9,847 nt of DNA from an uncultured Dorea sp. (GTDB lineage: Bacteria; Bacillota_A; Clostridia; Lachnospirales; Lachnospiraceae). The stretch spans positions 1 to 9,847 of the forward strand of contig CAOKJI010000036.1 in assembly GCA_948468495.1 (NCBI GenBank), written 5' to 3'. Shown piece after piece: positions 1 to 5,813 of this stretch. Positions within the stretch are counted from its first letter, which is position 1. Every line of letters starts with the position of its first letter. The translations under genes and the position numbers were made by a program. Under the pieces are notes generated by a model that worked only from the letters and a program-made list of their open reading frames with translations, was not told the DNA's origin and did no database searches.

Positions 1-1
1 T

Positions 2-388
2 CTGGATCCGGCGGGAATCTTTGTATTTGACTTTAATACGGAATACAAATACCGGGAGCTTTTAGGGAGTCAGACGATTGCGGAGGACCGGGAAGAGAGC
101 AGCTTTATCTGGGATAATTATTATGATGAAGAGCAGAGAATCAACGAATATGAGCTGACGCTGTTTATCCGGGAAGAGGACGGCAGGTACGGGAAATATC
201 AGGAGACGCATTTTCAGAGAGCATATACGCTGGAGGAAATGAAAGCGCTGCTTGAGAAATCAGGGCTGGAATATGTAACGGCATACGACGCCTATACGAA
301 GAATCCTCCCCATGCAGAGAGCGAACGCATCAGCGTAGTGGCCAGAGAGCGGGGGAAGAGTTGTACTTTGGCTGAAAAAGAGCTATAA
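2..388 (+). CDS. Class I SAM-dependent methyltransferase, C-terminal part (5' end outside window)
   Basis: The open frame enters from the left edge and ends at TAA 386-388, giving the last 128 residues. It opens with LDPAGIFVFDFNTEYKYREL. In class I methyltransferases of the Methyltransf_25 type this is the strand-4/5 region ('L-x-P-G-G-x-F-x-F-D-x-N-T'). An acidic/aromatic segment follows (SFIWDNYYDEEQRINEYELT), then the usual end helix 'YTLEEMKALLEKSGLE' and a final strand ending in RISVVARERGK. The SAM-binding glycine motif (E/D-x-G-x-G-x-G) would lie in the missing N-terminal half, so the catalytic core cannot be checked. Substrate is unknown; small-molecule and tRNA methyltransferases share this fold. 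It reads in the same direction as hslO, 216 bp upstream, and the structured element at 428-570 lies between them. Family assignment is fairly secure; the specific function is not known. Confidence 0.82.
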   Translation: MDPAGIFVFDFNTEYKYRELLGSQTIAEDREESSFIWDNYYDEEQRINEYELTLFIREEDGRYGKYQETHFQRAYTLEEMKALLEKSGLEYVTAYDAYTKNPPHAESERISVVARERGKSCTLAEKEL

Positions 389-427
389 TGTGAAATACGG
401 GGCTGCCTGGGAAGAGGACCCGAAAAG

Positions 428-570
428 TAACAGTTCGGCCCAGGACTTTGCATTTACTGCAAAGTCCGTAAGAACGCGTAAATTTAGTCAAGAGGGAATC
501 CAGCCTTTTGCCTTGGCAAATTTTAAATAGGCTGGATTCCGTAACAGTGAGGCCGTAGGCTGAACTGTTA
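428..570. repeat. Structured intergenic element bounded by 13-nt inverted arms
   Basis: Left arm 428-440 (TAACAGTTCGGCC) is complementary to 558-570 over 13 positions, with one G-U pair. Inside are a perfect 10-bp hairpin (443-452 with 458-467, loop TTTAC) and a perfect 11-bp stem (495-505 with 530-540). The second stem encloses a smaller TTTGCC/GGCAAA hairpin (507-512 with 515-520). A near copy of the left arm, TAACAGTGAGGCC at 542-554 (11 of 13 identical), can instead pair locally with 558-570 around a GTA loop. Flanks CCCGAAAAG (419-427) and CCCAAAAG (572-579) are similar and might be remains of a target duplication. There is no U-tract, so it is not an ordinary intrinsic terminator. It could be a MITE/REP-like repeat, a structured RNA upstream of hslO, or both. 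The strand that matters is unknown. Confidence 0.7.
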
Positions 571-604
571 TCCCAAAAGAGCGATGTGAAAGGACAGGAG
601 ACAG

Positions 605-1477
605 ATGAAGGACTATATTGTAAGAGGAGTGGCTGCAGACAGTCAGATCCGCGTTTTTGCCGCATGTACGACAGCGGTTGCCGAGGAGGCGAGGAGACGC
701 CATAATACCAGTCCCACAGCGACGGTGGCGCTGGGACAGCTGATGACGGCGGGAACTATGATGGGCGCTATGATGAAGAATGATACGGATATCCTGACCC
801 TGCAGATCCGGGGAGACGGTCCGATTGGAGGAATTACAGTTACTGCGGACAATCAGGGGAATGTGAAGGGATATGTACTGAACCCCGAAGTGTCTGTCCC
901 GGCAAAGAACGGTAAGATTAACGTAGCGGATGCCCTGGGCATCGGTCTTCTGAATGTGATTAAAGATATGGGGCTGAAGGAGCCTTATGTGGGACAGACG
1001 ATTTTAGAGACCAGCGAGATTGCGCAGGATTTGACTTATTATTATATGAACTCAGAGCAGATTCCCTCATCCGTAGGGCTTGGCGTGCTGATGGAGAAGG
1101 ACAATACGGTGAAATGCGCCGGAGGGTTCATTCTGCAGCTGATGCCTTATGCGGAAGACGCGGTGATTGATAAACTGGAGGAGAATCTGAAAGGAATTAC
1201 CTCTGTGACAGAACTTTTAGAGCAGGGATATACGCCGGAGAGGATGCTGGAAGCGCTGCTTGAAGGTATGGACCTTGAGATTACGGATACGCTGCCCGCG
1301 AGATTTTACTGCAACTGCTCGAAGGAACGTGTGGAGAAGGCGGTTGTGAGCATTGGCAGGGAAGAGATTCAGAACATGATAGACGACGGCGAGGATATTG
1401 AGGTGAAATGCCATTTCTGCAATACCGCCTATCAGTATACCATTGAGGAGCTGCAGGATATCTTGGAGAGAGGATAG
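605..1477 (+). CDS. hslO: Hsp33 redox-regulated holdase chaperone
   Basis: The protein has 290 residues, the usual Hsp33 length. Hsp33 is a cytoplasmic chaperone that is inactive when reduced and zinc-bound. Oxidative unfolding turns it on as an ATP-independent holdase that protects proteins from aggregation. The four C-terminal zinc/redox cysteines are visible as C-x-C (C236, C238 in FYCNCSKERV) and C-x2-C (C269, C272 in KCHFCNTAY). The N-terminal domain carries the family's RGDGPIGG-type turn (69-76), then GYVLNPEV (89-96) and KDMGLKEPYVGQT (120-132). The ATG at 605 is preceded by AGGAG (596-600), with AAGGA (590-594) as an alternative. The TAG stop (1475-1477) is also the first three bases of the inverted repeat at 1475-1562, so that element touches or defines the end of the protein. 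No own promoter was recognised; transcription may read through from the methyltransferase gene or start inside the 428-570 element. Confidence 0.97.
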   Translation: MKDYIVRGVAADSQIRVFAACTTAVAEEARRRHNTSPTATVALGQLMTAGTMMGAMMKNDTDILTLQIRGDGPIGGITVTADNQGNVKGYVLNPEVSVPAKNGKINVADALGIGLLNVIKDMGLKEPYVGQTILETSEIAQDLTYYYMNSEQIPSSVGLGVLMEKDNTVKCAGGFILQLMPYAEDAVIDKLEENLKGITSVTELLEQGYTPERMLEALLEGMDLEITDTLPARFYCNCSKERVEKAVVSIGREEIQNMIDDGEDIEVKCHFCNTAYQYTIEELQDILERG

Positions 1478-1562
1478 TACTCCATCCAGTTAGAAATTTT
1501 AACGACGCAATGGTGTGAAACAGACAGTCGCAGACTCCAATTTCTAGCCGGATGGAGTACTA
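1475..1562. repeat. Long inverted repeat, MITE-like, starting at the hslO stop codon
   Basis: Arms 1475-1498 and 1539-1562 pair over 24 positions with one mismatch (A1488/C1549) and one G-U. The outer 13 bp (TAGTACTCCATCC / GGATGGAGTACTA) are perfect. The loop is about 40 nt. The ends can also be read as an 11-bp terminal inverted repeat, GTACTCCATCC, flanked by TA on both sides. That is the target duplication expected of elements mobilised by IS630/Tc1-type transposases, but TA is self-complementary, so it cannot be told apart from repeat sequence. No U-tract follows either arm, so intrinsic termination is unlikely. A transcript running from hslO into nadE would fold into a long hairpin that could influence RNA processing. 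No open frame of note lies inside. Confidence 0.72.
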
Positions 1563-1643
1563 GAGCGTGTTTGAATATAAGCAGAAGAATCATAAAATAC
1601 TGCTGGAAGTGAATGCCTGGCAGATAAGGAGGAAAAGGACGAT

Positions 1644-3578
1644 ATGAAACATGGATTTGTAAAGGTAGCGGCAGCAACGCCGGATATCCGGGTGGCGGAT
1701 GTGGCGTTTAATAAAGAACAAATCTGCCGGATGATGGATGAAGCGGTTTCCAGGGGAGCTAAGATTGTGGCGTTCCCGGAACTGTGCGTTACCGGCTATA
1801 CCTGCGGCGATTTGTTTACGCAGGATGCGCTTCTTGACCACGCCAGAGAGGCGCTTTTTGAGATTGCGGCGCATACAAAGGACAAGGATGCGCTGGTTTT
1901 TGCAGGCGTGCCCCTTGCCGTAGAAGGGGAGCTTTATAATGTAGCCGCCGCCATGAACCGGGGGCGGATTCTGGGGCTGGTTACTAAGACATTTTTACCG
2001 AATTACGGAGAATTTTATGAGATGCGGCAGTTCCGGGAAGGACCGGAAATAGCGAGAAGGATTCGGCTTGGAGACGAGTGGATACCCTTTGGACCGCAGA
2101 TTATTTTTGAGGCGAAGGGCATGGAGAATCTGGTGGTAGCGGCAGAAATCTGCGAGGACGTATGGTCTCCTGTTCCGCCGAGCATTCAGGCGGCAAGGGA
2201 AGGAGCGACGGTTATTGTCAACTGTTCCGCAAGCGATGAGACCATCGGCAAGGACATTTACAGGGAAAGCCTGATAGGCGGCCAGTCTGCAAGGCTGATT
2301 GCCGGATATATCTATGCCAACGCAGGGGAAGGGGAATCGACAACGGACCTTGTATTCGGCGGTCATAATATGATTGCGGAGAACGGTACGGTTCTGGCAG
2401 TGAGCAGACGGTTTGAGAACGGAATCATTTATTCGGAGCTGGATGTGAACCGTCTTGCCGGCGAAAGAAGGAAGAATACGACCTTCAAGATGTCCGACGG
2501 ACGCACTCTTATGAGGACTGTTTTTGAGATTGAAATTACGCCGACGAAGCTGACAAGACGTTTTGATTCTCGTCCTTTTGTGCCGGATGAGGAGAAGGAG
2601 CGTGCAAAACGCTGTGAAGAAATCCTGACTATTCAGGCAATGGGGCTGAAGAAAAGACTGATGCATGCCAATGCCAAAAGCGCGGTAGTGGGAATCTCAG
2701 GAGGCCTGGATTCCACGCTGGCCCTGCTGGTGACGGCGAAGGCGTTTGACGCGCTGGGACTGGACAGAAAGCAGATTTTAGCGGTAACCATGCCCTGCTT
2801 CGGCACCACTGACCGGACCTATAACAATGCCTGTAAGATGTCTCTTTCGCTGGGAGCAAAGCTTCGGGAGGTGCCCATTAAGGATGCGGTGACACAGCAT
2901 TTCAAAGATATCGGGCATGACCCCGAAGACCACAGCGTAACCTACGAGAATAGCCAGGCCAGGGAGCGGACCCAGGTGATTATGGATATTGCCAACGAGA
3001 AGGGTGGTCTGGTAATCGGAACCGGAGACATGTCGGAGCTGGCCCTTGGATGGGCGACCTACAACGGAGACCACATGTCCATGTATGGGGTAAATGCTTC
3101 CGTTCCCAAGACTCTGGTAAGGCATCTGGTCCGTTACTATGCGGATACGACGCAGGATAAAGAGCTTCGGGCGGTGCTTTACGACGTGCTGGACACGCCG
3201 GTGAGCCCAGAGCTTTTGCCGCCGAAAGACGGTAAGATTGCGCAGAAAACGGAGGATTTGGTGGGGCCTTATGAGCTGCATGATTTCTTCTTGTATTATT
3301 TCCTGCGTTTTGGATATGCGCCTGCCAAGATTTACCGGATTGCCCGGTATGCTTTTGCAGGAGAATATGAAGATGCAGTGATTTATAAATGGCTGCGCAC
3401 CTTCTGCTGGAGGTTCTTTAGCCAGCAGTTCAAGCGTTCCTGCCTGCCGGACGGGCCGAAGGTGGGAACCGTTGCCTTGTCGCCGAGAGGAGACTGGCGG
3501 ATGCCAAGCGACGCGTGTGTGGCAAGCTGGATGCAGGATCTTGAGACGGTGAAACCGGAGATTAGCGAAGTTGTATAG
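1644..3578 (+). CDS. nadE: Glutamine-dependent NAD+ synthase
   Basis: This 644-residue cytoplasmic enzyme makes NAD+ from deamido-NAD+ (nicotinic acid adenine dinucleotide) and ATP, using ammonia released from glutamine. The N-terminal nitrilase-type glutaminase domain (about 1-300) has its full catalytic triad: E46 (FPELCVTGYTCGDLF), K115 (TKTFLPNYGEF) and C170 (AAEICEDVW). The C-terminal synthetase domain has the ATP-pyrophosphatase loop SGGLDS at 352-357, followed by the family segments MPCFGTTDRTYNNA and GTGDMSELALGWATYNGDHM. Length and both domains agree with the long, glutaminase-containing type rather than the roughly 275-residue ammonia-only NadE. The ATG at 1644 follows AAGGAGG (1626-1632) at 11 nt, with AAGGA (1635-1639) nearer. 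The gene lies 166 bp after hslO, with the inverted repeat between them. No separate promoter was recognised. A weak hairpin follows the stop. Confidence 0.97.
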   Translation: MKHGFVKVAAATPDIRVADVAFNKEQICRMMDEAVSRGAKIVAFPELCVTGYTCGDLFTQDALLDHAREALFEIAAHTKDKDALVFAGVPLAVEGELYNVAAAMNRGRILGLVTKTFLPNYGEFYEMRQFREGPEIARRIRLGDEWIPFGPQIIFEAKGMENLVVAAEICEDVWSPVPPSIQAAREGATVIVNCSASDETIGKDIYRESLIGGQSARLIAGYIYANAGEGESTTDLVFGGHNMIAENGTVLAVSRRFENGIIYSELDVNRLAGERRKNTTFKMSDGRTLMRTVFEIEITPTKLTRRFDSRPFVPDEEKERAKRCEEILTIQAMGLKKRLMHANAKSAVVGISGGLDSTLALLVTAKAFDALGLDRKQILAVTMPCFGTTDRTYNNACKMSLSLGAKLREVPIKDAVTQHFKDIGHDPEDHSVTYENSQARERTQVIMDIANEKGGLVIGTGDMSELALGWATYNGDHMSMYGVNASVPKTLVRHLVRYYADTTQDKELRAVLYDVLDTPVSPELLPPKDGKIAQKTEDLVGPYELHDFFLYYFLRFGYAPAKIYRIARYAFAGEYEDAVIYKWLRTFCWRFFSQQFKRSCLPDGPKVGTVALSPRGDWRMPSDACVASWMQDLETVKPEISEVV

Positions 3579-3601
3579 CGCCTGAAGTACAATAAATATC
3601 T

Positions 3602-3621
3602 AAATTGCAGAAAGCAATTTT
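3602..3621 (+). terminator. Weak hairpin after nadE
   Basis: AAATTGC (3602-3608) and GCAATTT (3614-3620) form a 7-bp AT-rich stem with loop AGAAA, about 24 nt after the nadE stop. Only a short T run (3618-3621) accompanies the 3' arm, so it could be a weak terminator or chance. Confidence 0.3.
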
Positions 3622-3731
3622 CAAGTATTCTGTATAGTGTCGGATAATTGGCCGCAGTGCAGGCAGTAGAATTGGTTTTGGTCGGAAATAGTGTAAGATA
3701 AAAGAATATGTAAGGAAAAAGGGGATGTGTT

Positions 3732-4142
3732 ATGGGTAAATTAGCAGACAGTGCGGTAAATAAATTTGTGGATAAAGGGTATAACTGCTGTCAGGCGGTA
3801 ATCTGTGCCTTCTGTGAGGAATACGGGGTAGCGGAGCTGGACGCATTTAAGATGACGGAAGGCTTTGGCTCCGGCATGGGCGGCCTGGGGGATACCTGCG
3901 GGGCGGTGACCGGGCTTTTCCTCACCCTGAGTCTTGCCAACAGCGCCGGGGATATGGAGAAACCGAAGGAAACGAAGATGGATACTTATAAGAAAGTTCG
4001 CGAGGCGGCGGAGGTATTTAAGGAGAAGCACGAATCCCTATATTGCAGGGAGATTCCCAAGGAAAAAGGATCCCAGCCGCTTCCAAGCTGTATCAGATGC
4101 GTGAGGGATGCGGCGGAGATAGCGGAGCGGATGTTGGGATAA
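3732..4142 (+). CDS. C_GCAxxG_C_C family putative redox protein
   Basis: This 136-residue soluble protein matches the C_GCAxxG_C_C family (Pfam PF09719 type), whose members are about 140 residues with four conserved cysteines and a CGAxxG motif. Visible here are NCCQAV (C19, C20), GFGSGMGGLGDTCGAVTG with C56 in the CGAVTG motif, SLYCREI (C105), and SCIRCVRDAAEI (C120, C123). Additional cysteines at 25 and 28 give eight in all, which suggests metal or disulfide chemistry. The family is called redox-active on the basis of its cysteines; no reaction is established. There is no signal peptide, so it is probably cytoplasmic. The ATG at 3732 follows GGGG (3721-3724) at 7 nt, itself preceded by AAGGAAAAA. 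A weak promoter candidate upstream is TTCAAG (3620-3625), 17 nt, GATAAT (3643-3648), with a good -10 and a poor -35. It appears to be transcribed alone; nadE ends 153 bp upstream and the XRE gene starts 213 bp downstream. Confidence 0.88.
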   Translation: MGKLADSAVNKFVDKGYNCCQAVICAFCEEYGVAELDAFKMTEGFGSGMGGLGDTCGAVTGLFLTLSLANSAGDMEKPKETKMDTYKKVREAAEVFKEKHESLYCREIPKEKGSQPLPSCIRCVRDAAEIAERMLG

Positions 4143-4355
4143 ATTTAGAAACTTTTCCGTTTCTGCAACCGGAAGTTTACATGCAATTCCTGAAAAGCAA
4201 CACATAATTTATAGACCTTTTTCCGCAAATACGGCAGAATATGAGTGACCCAATACTTAAGCTGTACAGTGACTGGCGAATCATAATCACGCATATGCAA
4301 GATGAGGCCATTGCGTTGTGCGGCGCGGGAATACTATATAGGAAAAGGTGATGTT

Positions 4356-5240
4356 ATGAACAAGTTTGGAGACAATCTGCAGTTTTACAGGAGAAGGGAG
4401 AATCTGACGCAGGAGCAGCTGGCAGAGCGGCTGGAAGTGTCCAGACAGACGGTTTCAAAATGGGAGGCAGGCGTGTCTTTCGCGGAAATGGAAAAGCTCT
4501 TGCAGCTCTGCGATTTATTTTCCTGCGATATGGATACGCTGCTTAGAAAAGATGCAGGCGAGGCGTCGGTGGAGGATAATACCGCACACAGAGCGCATAT
4601 GAAAAGTTTCCGAATCGAGATTACCATCGGTGTTGCAATCTGTATCCTGGGGGCAGCGCTGTATGAGATACTGGCCGGATTCCGGATACCGGAGGGTGTT
4701 GGAAATACGGTGTTTATGTCTGTCATGATTCTGGCGGTACTGATTTTTATTGTCTGCGGCATTCAGAATGATAATTATAAGAAGAAACATCCGGTAATAC
4801 AGGATTTCTATACAGGGGAAGAAAAGGAAGCGTTTGACCGGAGATTCCCGGTACAGATGGCGGCGGCAATCGGGGTGATTCTAATCGGGATGCTGGTATT
4901 TGGGTTGAACGGGGAACATCTGCCCCTGAAAGCCGGAATGAACGTGGAGTTTTACTACGGCCTCTTTCTCTTCTGCGTGGCGGTTGGAGTTGGAATCCTT
5001 ATTTACAGCGGAATGCAGAAGGATGAGCTGGATGTGGCGAAGTATAACAGAGAAAATCAGCCTGACCCCGGCAGCAGACTCATCAGCGTATGGTGCGGAT
5101 GTATTATGATTCTGGCGACTATTATTTTCTTTGTGTCGGGTTTTGTATTTACGGCATGGAGGATTTGCTGGATTGTGTACCCGGTTGGGGGAATGCTGTG
5201 CGGAATTGCAACGCTGATTATAGGGCGGAAGGAAAGATAA
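4356..5240 (+). CDS. XRE-family HTH regulator with a multi-pass membrane domain
   Basis: The protein has 294 residues. An N-terminal Cro/CI-type helix-turn-helix (about 3-62) contains NLTQEQLAERLEVSRQTVSK and WEAG, the classical pattern of this DNA-binding fold. After a hydrophilic linker (64-87) come about six hydrophobic segments: roughly 88-108, 118-136, 168-184, 199-218, 245-265 and 269-290. The predicted product is therefore a membrane-tethered transcription regulator. Such proteins are common in Bacillota, usually with unknown signals and targets. The ATG at 4356 was chosen because AAGG/GGTG (4345-4350) lies just upstream and the HTH begins at once; an in-frame extension to 4302 adds residues that do not fit the family. 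The 213-bp region before it has no strong promoter or terminator. The regulated genes cannot be read from the window. The neighbouring ATPase remnant (20 bp to its promoter) is one candidate target. Confidence 0.86.
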   Translation: MNKFGDNLQFYRRRENLTQEQLAERLEVSRQTVSKWEAGVSFAEMEKLLQLCDLFSCDMDTLLRKDAGEASVEDNTAHRAHMKSFRIEITIGVAICILGAALYEILAGFRIPEGVGNTVFMSVMILAVLIFIVCGIQNDNYKKKHPVIQDFYTGEEKEAFDRRFPVQMAAAIGVILIGMLVFGLNGEHLPLKAGMNVEFYYGLFLFCVAVGVGILIYSGMQKDELDVAKYNRENQPDPGSRLISVWCGCIMILATIIFFVSGFVFTAWRICWIVYPVGGMLCGIATLIIGRKER

Positions 5241-5260
5241 GAACATCAGTAAAAAGTTCC

Positions 5261-5288
5261 TTGAAAAATATACTGTTTTGTGTATACT
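5261..5288 (+). promoter_or_regulatory. Sigma-70/A-type promoter for the ATPase remnant
   Basis: TTGAAA (5261-5266), a 16-nt spacer and TATACT (5283-5288) lie just after the XRE stop codon and about 37 bp before the remnant's start. Both hexamers are close to consensus. Confidence 0.6.
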
Positions 5289-5324
5289 TTATTCATATAC
5301 CTTATACGAAACAGGAGGATGCGT

Positions 5325-5573
5325 ATGCTTGGCAGAAAGATTGAACAGCGTTTAGCTGACTGGAAAAATGCAGTTAATCACAAGCCGTTGATTATAAAAG
5401 GATGCAGACAATGCGGAAAAACATTTTCTGTTCTGGATTTTACAAAGAAGAATTATAAACATGTTGTATATCATGTTTTCAGTGCGATAAAGATGGGAGA
5501 TTATAACGTAGGAAGGTCGGAACAGATTCTGACGCTTCCATTGTATATGGCGTTTTTGCTGGATACAGTCTGA
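5325..5573 (+). pseudogene. Internally deleted AAA ATPase (AAA_14/DUF4143-type) remnant
   Basis: The open frame has 82 codons. Residues 1-49 read as the N-terminus of the AAA_14 ATPases common in Clostridia: KIEQRLADWKNAVNHKPLII, then a Walker A motif GCRQCGKT (26-33) and SVLDFTKKNYKHVVY. Residues of about 50-82 (MGDYNVGRSEQILTLPLYMA, then FLL) resemble the C-terminal end of the same family rather than what should follow Walker A. Family members are about 400-480 residues, so roughly 1 kb appears to be missing with the frame preserved. Walker B, the sensor motifs and the DUF4143 domain are absent, so it cannot be a working ATPase. A six-base direct repeat CATGTT (5460-5465 and 5472-5477) sits at the probable junction. 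The ATG at 5325 follows AGGAGG (5313-5318) at 6 nt; the ATG at 5319 overlaps that site and is less likely. Placing the tail at the family's C-terminus is from memory and less certain than the N-terminal match. Confidence 0.75.
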
Positions 5574-5663
5574 GCAATTTCCATCCGTACAGGTGGAGCA
5601 ATTTTGCTGTTTCCTGTGAATGGGGGGCGGCATCTTGCAGGAATGAATGTTCAAACACGCTCT
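5572..5663. repeat. Repeat-like intergenic segment sharing an end with the 1562-1575 site
   Basis: The segment contains a direct repeat GAGCAATTT (5572-5580 and 5596-5604) and a small palindrome AGCAATTTTGCT (5597-5608). It also has an imperfect inverted pair TTCCTGT (5611-5617) / GCAGGAA (5637-5643), and it ends in TTCAAACACGCTCT (5650-5663). The last 14 bases are the exact reverse complement of 1562-1575, just outside the inverted repeat after hslO. It starts within the stop codon of the ATPase remnant. No coding signal is seen. Boundaries are approximate. Confidence 0.4.
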
Positions 5664-5668
5664 CATAT

Positions 5669-5714
5669 AAAAAGAGAACCTGCCGTTCATGTGAAAAGCA
5701 GGTTTCTCTTTTTT
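5669..5714. terminator. Bidirectional intrinsic terminator between the ATPase remnant and pgi
   Basis: AGAGAACCTGC (5673-5683) pairs with GCAGGTTTCTCT (5698-5709) with a one-base bulge. An A run lies on the left (5669-5673) and a T run on the right (5709-5714). Each strand therefore has a stem followed by a U-tract, which suits two converging genes: the remnant on plus and pgi on minus. Confidence 0.85.
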
Positions 5715-5773
5715 ATCATATCGGACATTAGTAGTGCGATAAGTGTGTTTTGTGAGACGGCCGAATGGCCATC

Positions 5774-5796
5774 AGGGGTACCCGGAGGGTATCCCT
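5774..5796 (-). other. Hairpin close to the 3' end of the pgi transcript
   Basis: AGGGGTACCC (5774-5783) and GGGTATCCCT (5787-5796) form a 10-bp stem with one mismatch (G-U on one strand) and a 3-nt loop, 17 nt beyond the pgi stop. No U-tract follows on the minus strand, so it is more likely an RNA-end or processing structure than the terminator itself. Confidence 0.5.
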
Positions 5797-5813
5797 TTAC
5801 TATTGCCATTATT

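Noticed and set aside
1995..2666. A 223-codon open frame on the minus strand
   Set aside because: It lies fully inside nadE, antisense to its glutaminase domain. It has no recognisable domain and is explained by the base composition of the gene opposite.
4147..4178. Hairpins after the C_GCAxxG_C_C gene (AGAAAC/GTTTCT, and AAAC..TTCCG / CGGAA..GTTT) as a terminator
   Set aside because: Stems are short or bulged and no U-tract follows, so termination is not supported.
4311..4340. TTGCGT, 18 nt, TATATA as a promoter for the XRE regulator
   Set aside because: The -35 is poor (3 of 6), and a start just downstream would fall on or next to the ribosome binding site.
4302..4355. An upstream in-frame start for the XRE regulator
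   Set aside because: The added 18 residues are unlike family N-termini, and a usable Shine-Dalgarno precedes 4356 instead.
5090..5344. An 84-codon plus-strand open frame spanning the end of the XRE gene and the ATPase promoter
   Set aside because: It overlaps two better supported features in another frame and has no recognisable domain or start signal.
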